This document shows positions 8,241 through 17,301 of a stretch of 64,000 bases of DNA, in pieces (the stretch's first letter is position 1; each line of letters begins with the position of its first letter). The translations under genes and the position numbers were made by a program. The notes under the pieces were generated by a model, which searched no databases, was not told where the DNA came from, and saw only the letters and a list, made by a program, of their open reading frames with translations. The stretch is from Sporomusaceae bacterium FL31 (GTDB lineage: Bacteria > Bacillota > Negativicutes > DSM-1736 > Dendrosporobacteraceae). The stretch is taken from assembly GCA_003990955.1 (NCBI GenBank), contig BIFV01000006.1:84036-148035 (forward strand), written 5' to 3'.

Positions 8241-9674
8241 CTATACTGGCTCGTGAAGTTTAATTTCCCACTCAATGTGATACTTTTTTAATTTATTGTG
8301 AAGAGTCTGCCTGGGAATATTGAGCATTCTGGCAGCTTCTGCCCCATTGCCATTAGCCTCTTTAATCGCCTGTTGAATCAAGTTTCTCTCATAGGCACGC
8401 AGTTTCTCATTCAGGGATGCATGTGACAGAGCAGCACTTGTTCCGGGCTCTGGAAATTGATGAGACGTACTCAAATGCCGCAGATGGTGAGGAAGATCCT
8501 GAACCTCGATCATGTTTCCGTCAATAAAATTAAGCATACTTTCGATAGTATATCTTAATTCCCGGATATTGCCTGGCCACGAGTAGACCTGTAGCAATGC
8601 CAAGGCTTCAGGAGAAATGCCTGTCACCTTCTTGTTAACTTTATCTGAATAAAAATTGATAAAGAATTCTGTAAGTATCGCAATATCTTCTTTTCGTTCA
8701 CGGAGAGCCGGAATATTAAAAGGAATCACATTGAGGCGGTAATATAAATCCTGCCGCAAAACTTTTCTATCTACCAGCTGCACCGGCGGTTCATTGGTAC
8801 TGGCAATGATTCTGACATCAACCTGAATGGTATGTGCGCCGCCTACGCGTCGAATCATCCCATCCTGTAACACGCGTAGTAATTTCCCCTGCAGCTCCAT
8901 ATCCATAGAATTGATTTCATCCAAGAATAGCGTTCCGCCGTCTGCCAATTCAAACAGACCGGGCTTGTCTCTAGCTCCGGTAAAACTTCCTGCTGTTGTG
9001 CCAAATAAAATGCTATCTAACAGCGTATTGGGTAATGCTGCACAATTTTGAGCAATAAAAGGTTTATTCTTCCGAATGGTGCCAGCGTTATGGATAGCCT
9101 GAACCAAAAGTTCCTTGCCAGTACCTGTCTCGCCATATACCAGGACTGGTGAACTGCTATCTGCTATTTTTCGTGCTCGCTCTTTCAATTCGGTAATCTG
9201 CAGAGTCTCACCAATAATATCAGCAAACGTGTAAGTAGCCCCATTGCCTTTATAGGTTTTTTCATTCGCTTTTTTCTTAAATAAAACAGATTGCAGGGTT
9301 AAGACTTTCTCAGCTAGTTCTTTCACTTGAGTTAAATCCCGATATATTTCAACCGCACCGACAATTTCCCCTTGCTTCACCAGCGGAATCGTCGAGGTCA
9401 ATGTGGAAACCTTTACGCCCTGGAAATTGGTATAGGTTTGAACATAATCAATAATGGGCTGTTGATTACGTAATACCCGGTAAAACGTGCTGCTTTCAGG
9501 GGTCAGGTCAGGAAAAATTTCTAAAATATTTTTGCCAATGGCTTTATCTTTGCTGATTCCCGCAATATTGGTTGCAGGCTCGTTGTAAAAGGTGACATTG
9601 GCATGCTGATCCACCACTAAAATTCCTTCGTCTAAGTTCTTAAGGATGGATTCTAATAGAAATTTATAATCCAT
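8241..9674 (-). CDS. Sigma-54-dependent transcriptional activator (PAS-AAA+-Fis HTH)
   Basis: 477 residues. An N-terminal PAS domain (about 10-120) includes LDEGILVVDQHANVTFYN. A central AAA+ sigma-54 activation domain (about 150-375) has Walker A GETGTGKE, Walker B GGTLFLDEI, and the sigma-54 contact loop reading GSFTGA instead of GAFTGA. A C-terminal Fis-type helix-turn-helix (NGNGAEAARMLNIPRQTLHNKLKKY) follows. The layout resembles RocR-type regulators of amino-acid catabolism. The ligand sensed by PAS is not known; hydroxyproline is an inference from the adjacent operon. It lies immediately upstream of the sigma-54-promoter-driven activase/dehydratase genes on the same strand. Confidence 0.9.
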   Translation of the reverse strand: MDYKFLLESILKNLDEGILVVDQHANVTFYNEPATNIAGISKDKAIGKNILEIFPDLTPESSTFYRVLRNQQPIIDYVQTYTNFQGVKVSTLTSTIPLVKQGEIVGAVEIYRDLTQVKELAEKVLTLQSVLFKKKANEKTYKGNGATYTFADIIGETLQITELKERARKIADSSSPVLVYGETGTGKELLVQAIHNAGTIRKNKPFIAQNCAALPNTLLDSILFGTTAGSFTGARDKPGLFELADGGTLFLDEINSMDMELQGKLLRVLQDGMIRRVGGAHTIQVDVRIIASTNEPPVQLVDRKVLRQDLYYRLNVIPFNIPALRERKEDIAILTEFFINFYSDKVNKKVTGISPEALALLQVYSWPGNIRELRYTIESMLNFIDGNMIEVQDLPHHLRHLSTSHQFPEPGTSAALSHASLNEKLRAYERNLIQQAIKEANGNGAEAARMLNIPRQTLHNKLKKYHIEWEIKLHEPV

Positions 9675-9934
9675 ATCGTTCAGCCCCCTGCGATAAAATG
9701 AACAACCCGTACTACCAGAACAGCCAGTTTACTATCCTTAAATTCGGTAACCGTTATTAACAAAAATCATACTCACAAATTAAGTGGATTACAAGTTTTT
9801 TAAACAAAATTCTAGAACTAGTTTATCTCGCCATCCTGCAGCTTATTACCAAGGATATCCCAAAATTAATCAGTGTACTAACAATCACAACAGTGATATA
9901 ATGACGATATAAACTCATCAAGGGAGCATTGTCA

Positions 9935-10384
9935 GTGAATAAACAAACTAAAGGCGGCTTTGATATCGAATCAAGCCTCGGCTATCTTCTTTCAAAATGT
10001 CATCAAAAAGCCTTCCAGGTCTTTCGCCAGAAGCTGTTAGCCTATGGTCTCACCCCGCCACAATTTGCGCTGTTAGCTTTTCTCTGGAAAAAAGACGAAC
10101 AATCGCAGATTCAATTAGGCAAGGCCATGGAGATGGACCGAACCACCATCAGTGGAATTATCGACCGCCTAGCTAAACAAGGATTAGTCAGCCGTATGCC
10201 GCATCCGGAAGATCGTCGGGTTTTTATGATTAATCTGACTGATGCTGGTAAAAACTTAGAAGCCAGTGCTTCTGGCTTATCGGTCACTGCCAATGCCCAA
10301 GCTGCTGCAAATTTGTCGGAACAAGAACAAGCAACCTTAGTGGATTTACTCAAAAAAATGCGAGGTGAATCAAATGACAAGTAA
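9935..10384 (+). CDS. MarR-family transcriptional regulator
   Basis: Winged-helix repressor of about 149 residues. The recognition region DRTTISGIIDRLAKQGLV and the wing PHPEDRRVFMINLTDAG are typical of MarR. A start at GTG 9935 is preferred because AAGGGAG lies 8 nt upstream; the in-frame TTG at 9929 is too close. A TATAAT at 9897-9902 is a likely -10 element. The 3' end overlaps the next gene by 11 bp, so translation is probably coupled and the repressor probably controls its own operon. The ligand is unknown. Confidence 0.88.
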   Translation: MNKQTKGGFDIESSLGYLLSKCHQKAFQVFRQKLLAYGLTPPQFALLAFLWKKDEQSQIQLGKAMEMDRTTISGIIDRLAKQGLVSRMPHPEDRRVFMINLTDAGKNLEASASGLSVTANAQAAANLSEQEQATLVDLLKKMRGESNDK

Positions 10385-11150
10385 CATTGCACAAGCTGTC
10401 AACTTAAGGTACTCTCCTGTAGCCATTCTATTTTCTAATGAAAAACCGCTTGAAACCATTCAGTTCAAGGAAGGGCGCTGGGGCTGCGTAATCGCCATGC
10501 TCACTGCAGCCGCAAAAGGTCGAACAGCGATCTTTGACCGTAAGACTTATGGCTGTATTGGAGGCGGTACCGGATTAGGGTTTGGCAATACTTATACCGG
10601 GATGCCTGGAGGTATTGAATATTTCCTGTCAACCGGCAATAAGCAATTCTGTGAAAGTGAGATGGGACAAAACATCGTAAAAAACTGGCCTGCGCTCAGT
10701 CATGGTGAAGCGTATAAGAAAACCCCTGAATTGGCCAAATCTTTTTCTGATAACCTCCCTTACTATGATGTCCCCACTGAATATGTCATCTTTAAACCAC
10801 TGGATAAACTGCTGGCTGATGACAAGCCGGAGGTCATCGTTTTCCTGGCTGCACCGGACCAGATTTCGGCGCTGGTAACCCTGGCAAACTATGGCCGCCA
10901 TGGCGGCGACAACGTCATTGTTCCCTGGGGAGCCGGCTGTCATAGTATCTGTATTATGCCGCTGCAAGAAGGGCGTTCAGAAAAACCGCGGGCAATTGTT
11001 GGTCTTACTGATATTTCTGCCCGTAAACAGGTGGACAAAGATATCCTATCTTTCAGCGTTCCTTATCATATGTTTTTGGAGATGGAAAGCCATGTAGCAG
11101 AAAGCTTCCTGACACGAGATGAATGGTTGAAAATCAAAGACAGAAATTAG
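10374..11150 (+). CDS. DUF169 family protein
   Basis: Cytoplasmic protein of about 258 residues belonging to the DUF169 family (COG2043 type), whose function is not established. Visible features are the N-terminal LRYSPVAILF, the cysteine motif EGRWGCVIAMLTAAAKGRTA, a glycine-rich CIGGGTGLGFG stretch, and a late Cys in WGAGCHSICIMPL. The conserved cysteines suggest a metal or redox role, but this is inference. The ATG at 10374 is preferred (GAGG 8 nt upstream) over the in-frame GTG at 10365. It overlaps the marR gene and is followed 21 bp later by the EVE-domain gene, so all three form one operon. Confidence 0.8.
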   Translation: MTSNIAQAVNLRYSPVAILFSNEKPLETIQFKEGRWGCVIAMLTAAAKGRTAIFDRKTYGCIGGGTGLGFGNTYTGMPGGIEYFLSTGNKQFCESEMGQNIVKNWPALSHGEAYKKTPELAKSFSDNLPYYDVPTEYVIFKPLDKLLADDKPEVIVFLAAPDQISALVTLANYGRHGGDNVIVPWGAGCHSICIMPLQEGRSEKPRAIVGLTDISARKQVDKDILSFSVPYHMFLEMESHVAESFLTRDEWLKIKDRN

Positions 11151-11171
11151 GCAATAAGGAGAGTGGTCTTT

Positions 11172-11591
11172 TTGGCTTATTGGTTAGCCAAAACTGAACC
11201 GGAAAGTTACAGTTATGACGACCTGGAACGCTTAGGCCGGGATGGCTGGAATGGCGTGAGAAATTTCACTGCCCTAAAGCATATCAGTAATATGAAACCA
11301 GGTGACTTGGTATTTGTTTATCATACCGGCAAAGAAAAGGCCATTGTCGGTGTAGCTGGAGTGGTGTCTCAACCCTATCCTGATCCAACTGAAACTGACA
11401 AGCGTTTTATTGTAGCTGATGTCGAGCCGCGTTATCGGCTGGACAGACCTGTATCACTAAAAGAAATTAAGCAAAATCCTGTTTTCGATGAATGGGAGCT
11501 TGTTCGCCAATCCCGGTTATCTGTCATGCCGGTTACACCAGAACATTGGTCCTTAATTCACGCTCTTGCCAAAGAAATACCCTTGGATTAG
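11172..11591 (+). CDS. EVE domain-containing protein
   Basis: Small (139 residues) PUA-like EVE-domain protein related to eukaryotic THYN1. Diagnostic blocks are YWLAKTEPESYSYDDL, GWNGVRNFTALKHI, MKPGDLVFVYHTG and the C-terminal SVMPVTPEHW. EVE domains bind modified bases in nucleic acids; the target here is unknown. TTG 11172 is chosen as start because AAGGAG lies 9 nt upstream, while the in-frame GTG at 11163 abuts the Shine-Dalgarno. It is the last gene of the marR-DUF169 operon and is closed by a strong terminator. Confidence 0.87.
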   Translation: MAYWLAKTEPESYSYDDLERLGRDGWNGVRNFTALKHISNMKPGDLVFVYHTGKEKAIVGVAGVVSQPYPDPTETDKRFIVADVEPRYRLDRPVSLKEIKQNPVFDEWELVRQSRLSVMPVTPEHWSLIHALAKEIPLD

Positions 11592-11615
11592 CCTCACTCC
11601 GCATCATTACAGACC

Positions 11616-11652
11616 AACTCCTCAATACCGAAAAAGGTATTGAGGAGTTTTT
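11616..11652 (+). terminator. Intrinsic terminator after EVE gene
   Basis: 14-bp stem AACTCCTCAATACC/GGTATTGAGGAGTT, loop GAAAAA, followed by TTTTTC on the plus strand. Confidence 0.88.
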
Positions 11653-11655
11653 CAA

Positions 11656-13332
11656 TCAACGATCCTCTTCAAATCGGCCCCCGAGCAAGTCGAATCCAGC
11701 GATTGTTCTTTGATTGACTGCAATTCCTTTTTTGCGGCAGTAATTTACATACAGCTTAAAAGCAGTTTCTAATAAAGCACTATGCGGTTCCAGTCCATAA
11801 ATTGTTGCTTCATGATAACGCTGATAAAAAGCAGGTTCTGCGCTAAATTCCTCACTGACGGGACTATTCAGAAGATATTCCTGCAGCATCATATTCAATA
11901 AGAGCTGCCAGCCGCCAATGCCACGACGAGCTAAAGCGATCGTTTTGCGATCAAAGGTAATATGGCTGCTCCCATCCGTCCAGGACTTAGCCGTATCTGA
12001 TACACCAAGATCTACTCGCCGAATGCCCAGTCCTTTCCTGTGCCGGCCAACAATACATTCAAACACCTTACCGGAAATTTGATTCAACACGGTAACAGCG
12101 GCTTGTTCCTCCTTGGTCCACTCTTTAGGCGAAAGCGGCAGACGCAGTTCGGAGAAATCACGGCATATCTCCCTGAAATCTTCCACTGCCACAGGATTGG
12201 CATCTTTATACCAGGGATGAATCCGGACCATCCCCTGTTTGATTTGTTCCATAAATTCATGCACATTGTCTGCTCTAAATCGTTCTAAGGTTGTGGAATT
12301 TAAAATAAACGCACGTTTGGAACGATGTAAGTATTCAGCCAATGTATTTCCCGGTAAAGCTGCTGCGACCGGTTTATCACCCCATAGAAGTTCTGGAGAA
12401 ATCTCACTGATGCTATGATATTTCCCCAGAATATCCTGAACTATTTTACTTTCTTTTACAGCCTTTTCATCCAATTGACCTGCGAGAAAGAGTTGGGCAA
12501 GCTGTCCCCTCCTAGCATCGGTCATTCGGATGCGCGACGTTTTTTCACCTTGCTGCAGAAACGGCTTAACCCGTTTCCAAACCTCGCAGTCCGCTGTGAG
12601 AATATCATTGCGAGCCATATTCAAGGCAAAATGGATACCTGGTTTGCTCACCACAATACCACCATAACCGAATTGATCGGCAGGATAACTTCTAACCAGA
12701 AAGCCAAGATTATAAACTGCAAGATCGCCGTTTTCCTTAAGTTTAATCCAGGCATCGGACGTCTGATGCGTCCACTTTTCTTTAGCAGCATCTTTATTAA
12801 TCCGCTTACCATTCACCAATACTGGGACATACACAAATTTAACCAGTTCTTTTAATTCTCTCTCAAACAAGTACAAGTCATGAGCACTCAGCAATTCATA
12901 GAACTCGCCCTCAATGAGCAGCCCCTCCTGATACGGCAATCCATCGCTTAATTCATAATCAAGCCCGCGATTCCTAATATCAACCACCATGCGGAATTCA
13001 TTTGTTCTCCATACAGTTGGACAATAGTTCCAGAGCTGTGCCCGCCCGATCCCGAATTGACCGAAGCTGCGCTCCTCTTCAATATGATCAAAACCAAACA
13101 CTTCAAAGCATTGCTCAATTTCTTGCCTGGATTTAAACCCGCAGCCATCATCCCGAATGGTGATTTTTGCCTGGCTAATGGTAATCTCAATCACTTTAGC
13201 ATCAGCGTCAATACTATTCATGACGCATTCTCCCACACTTTTGGCCAGTGTTCCTGCCTGTGCTTTGATGAGAGAATAGATAATATCAGGAGCTACCGTA
13301 AATTTTCGGATATTCACGATCGGAGTTGGCAC
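11656..13332 (-). CDS. GHKL (Hsp90-like) ATPase of unknown role
   Basis: 558 residues with an N-terminal Bergerat-fold ATP-binding domain: N-box GECVMNSIDADAK near residue 33, G1 box IRDDGCGF near 58, and the lid/G2 motif GQFGIGRAQLW near 90. The remaining ~430 residues match no family I recognise. There is no kinase, MutL-C or topoisomerase domain visible and no membrane segment. Similar stand-alone GHKL proteins occur in DNA-repair, MORC-like and phage-defence contexts, but nothing adjacent fixes the role. It starts with GTG; GGGAGG lies 8 nt upstream. It is monocistronic and convergent with the EVE operon. Confidence 0.75.
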   Translation of the reverse strand: MPTPIVNIRKFTVAPDIIYSLIKAQAGTLAKSVGECVMNSIDADAKVIEITISQAKITIRDDGCGFKSRQEIEQCFEVFGFDHIEEERSFGQFGIGRAQLWNYCPTVWRTNEFRMVVDIRNRGLDYELSDGLPYQEGLLIEGEFYELLSAHDLYLFERELKELVKFVYVPVLVNGKRINKDAAKEKWTHQTSDAWIKLKENGDLAVYNLGFLVRSYPADQFGYGGIVVSKPGIHFALNMARNDILTADCEVWKRVKPFLQQGEKTSRIRMTDARRGQLAQLFLAGQLDEKAVKESKIVQDILGKYHSISEISPELLWGDKPVAAALPGNTLAEYLHRSKRAFILNSTTLERFRADNVHEFMEQIKQGMVRIHPWYKDANPVAVEDFREICRDFSELRLPLSPKEWTKEEQAAVTVLNQISGKVFECIVGRHRKGLGIRRVDLGVSDTAKSWTDGSSHITFDRKTIALARRGIGGWQLLLNMMLQEYLLNSPVSEEFSAEPAFYQRYHEATIYGLEPHSALLETAFKLYVNYCRKKGIAVNQRTIAGFDLLGGRFEEDR

Positions 13333-13438
13333 GTCTCTTCCCTCCCTTTAGCCTGACGGCTATCCAAGTACATTGATCTAAATAATGCAAACCATTCGAC
13401 TACTTACACTATTTTCCTCTTTATTTAGTTTCAATCAT

Positions 13439-13470
13439 AAAAAGCACTTCCTTTATCTGAAAGTGCTTTA
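13439..13470 (-). terminator. Terminator after LysR gene
   Basis: 9-bp stem AAAGCACTT/AAGTGCTTT followed on the minus strand by TTTTTATG; it lies about 30 bp past the LysR stop codon. Confidence 0.75.
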
Positions 13471-13498
13471 AGCTAAATACAATTCCCAATCCATATAT

Positions 13499-14383
13499 CT
13501 ATATGATTTCGCCCACACTTCCTGTTACAGCTTTTAATGTATCCACCAGAAGATCAAAATACTGACTCGCTTGTCTTTGGCGCTGAAAAACCAGCACGGT
13601 TGACAATGTTTTATGCGCTTGTTTAACTGGCGTCGCTTGTAAAAGCCCTAAATCTACATACTTTCTAACTGCTGAAAGTGGCAATAAAGACACCCCAACA
13701 CCTTCCAACACCCCATTGAGCAAACTTTCAGGTGTACCATATTCTAAAACTTTAGGAGGATTAATTTTGGCTGCCGTCAAAAAGGATTCTAGTGTCTTGC
13801 GAAAAGCACAGGGAGATTCATGCAGTAATACCGTATGTGTTGCTAACTCCGAGAGGTCGTTGATTTTTTCTTTCGCATGAGAAACTAAGACAACTTCCTC
13901 TTTAGCCACCCTTACTTCCATGAGATCAGGATGATGAACAGGTCCGGTAACCAGTGCAAAATCCAATAGATTATTAGCAACTGCAGCAATCAAATCATCG
14001 CTGTGCTTTACCATGACCGATACATGTACAGCAGGATAACGATCCAAAATATGCTTAACAATCGCTGCATGGTAAGCTAACGATATTGTTTGCGCAATCC
14101 CCAAAGTAAGCTTGCCTTCTGGCAGCGGTGCATTCTGAATATTCTTTGTGGCTTCATCCACTAAGGTAATAATTTTTTCACCATAGTCAAATAGGGTTTT
14201 ACCCGCCGTTGTCGGTGAAACGCCGCGGGGATGCCGATGAAGCAGCTTTGTGCTCATTTCATTTTCTAATAGCTGAATGCGCGCCGTAATATTGGATTGC
14301 ACATAACCAAGCCGCTCGGCCGCTTTTGTGATGGATCCTTGCGAAACAACCTCTATGAAAATTTTTAAATCCGATAATTCCAT
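13499..14383 (-). CDS. LysR-family transcriptional regulator
   Basis: 294 residues with an N-terminal winged helix-turn-helix (LKIFIEVVSQGSITKAAERL.YVQSNITARI) and a periplasmic-binding-protein-like effector domain. The effector is unknown. The start is set at ATG 14383, since GGAAGGA lies at the right distance; the in-frame GTG at 14401 overlaps that Shine-Dalgarno. It is transcribed divergently from the quinone oxidoreductase-like gene at 14629, the usual arrangement for a LysR protein and its target, with a shared 245-bp promoter region. Confidence 0.9.
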   Translation of the reverse strand: MELSDLKIFIEVVSQGSITKAAERLGYVQSNITARIQLLENEMSTKLLHRHPRGVSPTTAGKTLFDYGEKIITLVDEATKNIQNAPLPEGKLTLGIAQTISLAYHAAIVKHILDRYPAVHVSVMVKHSDDLIAAVANNLLDFALVTGPVHHPDLMEVRVAKEEVVLVSHAKEKINDLSELATHTVLLHESPCAFRKTLESFLTAAKINPPKVLEYGTPESLLNGVLEGVGVSLLPLSAVRKYVDLGLLQATPVKQAHKTLSTVLVFQRQRQASQYFDLLVDTLKAVTGSVGEII

Positions 14384-14628
14384 GCCATAGTTCCTTCCCA
14401 CTTTTTTATCATCGTACCATTTATTTTAAAATAATCAATCACTTTTACTGATACCAATCATCTCATCTGCTTATTTTTCATTTAGTTTGTTCCAGTTTAT
14501 AATCAAAACCAGAAAGCAGGCAGACTAAATTGACTCAAACACGAAGGAATGAGATTGATGAATACTTTGGCACCACAAATCAGTGGTAACTTATAACATT
14601 GATATTTAAATTAGGGAGGAATCTTAAC

Positions 14629-15627
14629 ATGAAAGCAATGGTAATTCGTAATTATGGCGGCCCTGAGGTCTTTGAGCTGGCAGAAATTCAGCAACCAATA
14701 GTAACACCAGGACATGTATTAGTCAAAGTAGCTGCCAGTAGTATTAATCCAATTGAAACAAAAATTCGTTCAGGCTTAGTGCCTGCCATCACACCGCCCC
14801 TTCCAGCAGTACTCAATGCCGATTTTTCTGGTGAGATAGTTTCCATTGGTGATAACACTGCTCCCTGGAAGATTGGCGATCAAGTTTTTGGCTGCGCAGG
14901 AGGAGTAGGCAATCTCCAGGGAGCTCTGGCTGAATATATGTTAGTTGATATCCGGCTGATTGCCAAAAAGCCCGCAACGATTGATCATGCCACTGCGGCA
15001 CTTTATCCACTTGTCAGTATTACAGCCTGGGAAGCACTTCGGGATAAAATTAAGGTAAATCCAGGCGATAAAATATTGATTCACGGCATTGCGGGCGGCG
15101 TAGGCCATATGGCTCTTCAATTAGCCAAACAATCGGGAGCCGCCGTCTATGGGACAGTCTTAAATCAAGAGCAGGCCAACATGGCCACCGAATTAGGAGC
15201 AGATGGAATCATATTTGCTGATGGCGAGTCAGTTGAAGACTATGTAGCAAGATATACTGCTGGCCAAGGTTTTGATGCTGTTCTAGATCCGATAGGAGGC
15301 AACAATTTAAACAATAGCTTTAAAGCAGTAAAATATAACGGCTCAGTTTGCACAACCAACGCCAGAGTAACGCTTGATCTTGGGTTGATGCATGCCAAAG
15401 CCATCAGCCTGCACGCAGTATTTATGCTCATTCCAATGGTACATGATCTGCAACGAGAAAGACATACAAGCATACTCAGCAACATCAGCCGCATGATTGA
15501 GCAAGGAGAACTGCATATTAAACGTGATGAAAAACAGTTCACTTTTCAGGAAATTGCTCAAGCTCATCGCTATATTGAATCAGGTAAATCCATTGGTAAA
15601 CTATCATTAATCAATTCTTTCTCTTAA
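14629..15627 (+). CDS. Quinone oxidoreductase-like MDR-family dehydrogenase
   Basis: 332-residue medium-chain dehydrogenase/reductase of the zinc-free quinone oxidoreductase type. The N-terminal GroES-like domain has VKVAASSINPIETKIRSG. The NADPH-binding Rossmann motif GIAGGVGHMALQLAK is near residue 150. No Cys-rich structural zinc loop is present. The expected reaction is NADPH-dependent reduction of quinones or enones; the substrate is unknown. ATG 14629 is favoured by GGGAGG 9 nt upstream. It is divergent from the LysR gene, its likely regulator. A 12-codon open frame with an AAGGA-type site (about 14558-14596) lies in the leader and may be a leader peptide or chance. Confidence 0.88.
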   Translation: MKAMVIRNYGGPEVFELAEIQQPIVTPGHVLVKVAASSINPIETKIRSGLVPAITPPLPAVLNADFSGEIVSIGDNTAPWKIGDQVFGCAGGVGNLQGALAEYMLVDIRLIAKKPATIDHATAALYPLVSITAWEALRDKIKVNPGDKILIHGIAGGVGHMALQLAKQSGAAVYGTVLNQEQANMATELGADGIIFADGESVEDYVARYTAGQGFDAVLDPIGGNNLNNSFKAVKYNGSVCTTNARVTLDLGLMHAKAISLHAVFMLIPMVHDLQRERHTSILSNISRMIEQGELHIKRDEKQFTFQEIAQAHRYIESGKSIGKLSLINSFS

Positions 15628-15660
15628 AGTTTTATGAAAATCATATCGGCGAGTACTAAA

Positions 15661-15695
15661 AGAGGGCTAGGAATTTGTAAAATTCCCAGCCCTCT
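15661..15695. terminator. Shared terminator hairpin
   Basis: 16-bp stem with a single G-T-type mismatch (AGAGGGCT..GGAATTT / AAATTCC..AGCCCTCT) between convergent genes 14629(+) and 15716(-). Confidence 0.75.
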
Positions 15696-15715
15696 ACCCT
15701 ATTTATGATAATCAT

Positions 15716-16306
15716 CTAAATCATCCCTTTTAAGAAGACGTTTTTCATCTGAAAAGCACACTTTTCGTTTTCATTCATGATTCTTTTTTGGGCAATTAAT
15801 ACAGAGTCATGCCAAATATGACTATCATCCGAATATATTCCATGCCAATCAGTAAAGGCCTCGATGACTTCCAGAGAGGCAAACTTAGCCAATGCTTTAA
15901 AACCGTCAGGATAAATTCGCCAGCAATCAACCGGATATTTATGCTCCGGACCACTTGCCGGAGCAATAATACAGCAGATTCCTTCTGTTTTTAAAACCCG
16001 GGCAATTTCCAATATTGTGATCCAAGGGTATTCAACATGCTCAAAAGTTTGCCCTGTAATGACAACATCGATTGAACCTGACTCAATTTCTTTCCAATCA
16101 TATGCATTCTTTAGAATAATAGCAACATTTTTTCCTGGAACCATATCGCAACCAATGTATTCCCAATGACGATTCTCAAAAAACTGCCGATATGTTCCAT
16201 TTACATCTTGTGAACCAACATCTAATACCTTGAGCGGTTTATCAGAATATTGACCTAAATATTTCTTTACAAACCAATCCATTTTATTGAGTGAACTCAT
16301 ATGCAC
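15716..16306 (-). CDS. Class I SAM-dependent methyltransferase
   Basis: 196 residues. The SAM-binding motif I is KVLDVGSQDVNGTY near residue 26, the acidic ribose-binding strand-2 end is YIGCDMVPG, motif IV is DVVITGQTFEHVEYP, and a Methyltransf_11-type core follows. The substrate is unknown; stand-alone proteins of this type often act in glycan or lipid modification. The start could be GTG 16306 or ATG 16300; a GGGGGG tract upstream suits the former. A 98-bp gap separates it from the upstream ATPase gene at 16405, so co-transcription is possible but unproven. Confidence 0.8.
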   Translation of the reverse strand: MHMSSLNKMDWFVKKYLGQYSDKPLKVLDVGSQDVNGTYRQFFENRHWEYIGCDMVPGKNVAIILKNAYDWKEIESGSIDVVITGQTFEHVEYPWITILEIARVLKTEGICCIIAPASGPEHKYPVDCWRIYPDGFKALAKFASLEVIEAFTDWHGIYSDDSHIWHDSVLIAQKRIMNENEKCAFQMKNVFLKGMI

Positions 16307-16404
16307 TTTTCATTCCCCCCCTGATAGATTATGAGGTTACGTGCATGATAGTTCTTATGGTTCTTAAGAAATAAACGAATTACGGCTTAATTTAAGCATC
16401 CGTA

Positions 16405-17154
16405 TTAGGATTCCAATAAAATTTTCAGCATTTTTTCACGGTTATTCATAAATTCACGCATCACAGTATAGTGCTCAGTCTGCTCATAGCCAACTTCTTC
16501 AAAGCCTTTATCCGTCAACTGCAAAATTTTTGCATCAGGATAGGCCATAATAATCGGTGAATGGGTCGTTATAATAAACTGTGACTGTTTGCAAACCAAA
16601 TCATGAATTGTGGAAAGCATCGCCATTTGCCGCAAAGGCGAAAGGGCCGCTTCCGGCTCATCCAGTATATATAACCCTTGTCCACTGAAACGGTTCGTAA
16701 ATGCGGCAAAAAATGCTTCACCGTGTGATTGTTCATGGAGTGAGCGTCCACCATAAGAATCAACGATTCTGGGTCCTGCTCCCTCCTCCTTATCCAGCTC
16801 TTCAATATTTGTTGCAAGATTATAAAAAGTTTCCGCGCGGAAAAAAAAGCCATTTTTAGGCTTTTTTACGCCTTTTACCAAACGAATATATTGATATAAA
16901 TCTGAATGAGAAGACCTAGACGCAAAATTAAAATTAAGCGAGCCACCTTCCGGATTAAACCCAATACCCACGGCAATCGCCTCTAACAGAGTAGATTTAC
17001 CTGTTGCATTGTCACCAATGATCATAGTCACCTTTGGGTGAAAGTGTAATAACTCTAATTTTTGTATTGCCGGTATACAAAAAGGGTATTCTGTATCAGA
17101 TCGTATTTTTTCACGCAGTAATTCTACACTACGCAAATAGCTTCCGTTGGTCAA
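16405..17154 (-). CDS. AAA family ATPase (ABC/SMC-like, stand-alone)
   Basis: 249-residue ATP-binding protein of the predicted-ATPase AAA_15/AAA_21 type. Walker A is GDNATGKST near residue 46. A Q-loop region with AETFYNLATN follows. The ABC-like signature is YGGRSLHEQSHGEAF, Walker B is GLYILDEPEAALSP, and the H-loop is ITTHSPIIMAYP. No transmembrane partner is adjacent. Such ATPases act in DNA repair or toxin/nuclease systems, but no nuclease or toprim gene is nearby and the role is unknown. The start is TTG with GAGGTGA upstream. Confidence 0.8.
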   Translation of the reverse strand: MTNGSYLRSVELLREKIRSDTEYPFCIPAIQKLELLHFHPKVTMIIGDNATGKSTLLEAIAVGIGFNPEGGSLNFNFASRSSHSDLYQYIRLVKGVKKPKNGFFFRAETFYNLATNIEELDKEEGAGPRIVDSYGGRSLHEQSHGEAFFAAFTNRFSGQGLYILDEPEAALSPLRQMAMLSTIHDLVCKQSQFIITTHSPIIMAYPDAKILQLTDKGFEEVGYEQTEHYTVMREFMNNREKMLKILLES

Positions 17155-17253
17155 AATTCTGTCACCTCACTGTTATAACTCACTGATGATTCAGTCCACA
17201 AGATTGATCAAACCACACTCTCCCCACCAAAATGCTGTTAAAAAACTATTGAT

Positions 17254-17294
17254 CAAAGGGATATTCACGCTTAGCAAGCTTGAATATCCCTTTG
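17254..17294 (-). terminator. Terminator of the envelope-modification/TCS operon
   Basis: 14-bp stem CAAAGGGATATTCA/TGAATATCCCTTTG immediately downstream of the histidine-kinase stop codon; likely end of the seven-gene unit. Confidence 0.75.
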
Positions 17295-17301
17295 CTATCC
17301 A

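Noticed and set aside
12415..12855. 146-codon plus-strand frame opposite the GHKL ATPase gene
   Set aside because: It is antisense to a gene with intact ATPase motifs, has no Shine-Dalgarno and a biased shadow composition.
14558..14596. 12-15 codon leader peptide upstream of the quinone oxidoreductase gene
   Set aside because: A plausible start and AAGGA exist, but no attenuator structure or regulatory codon run is seen; too short to support.
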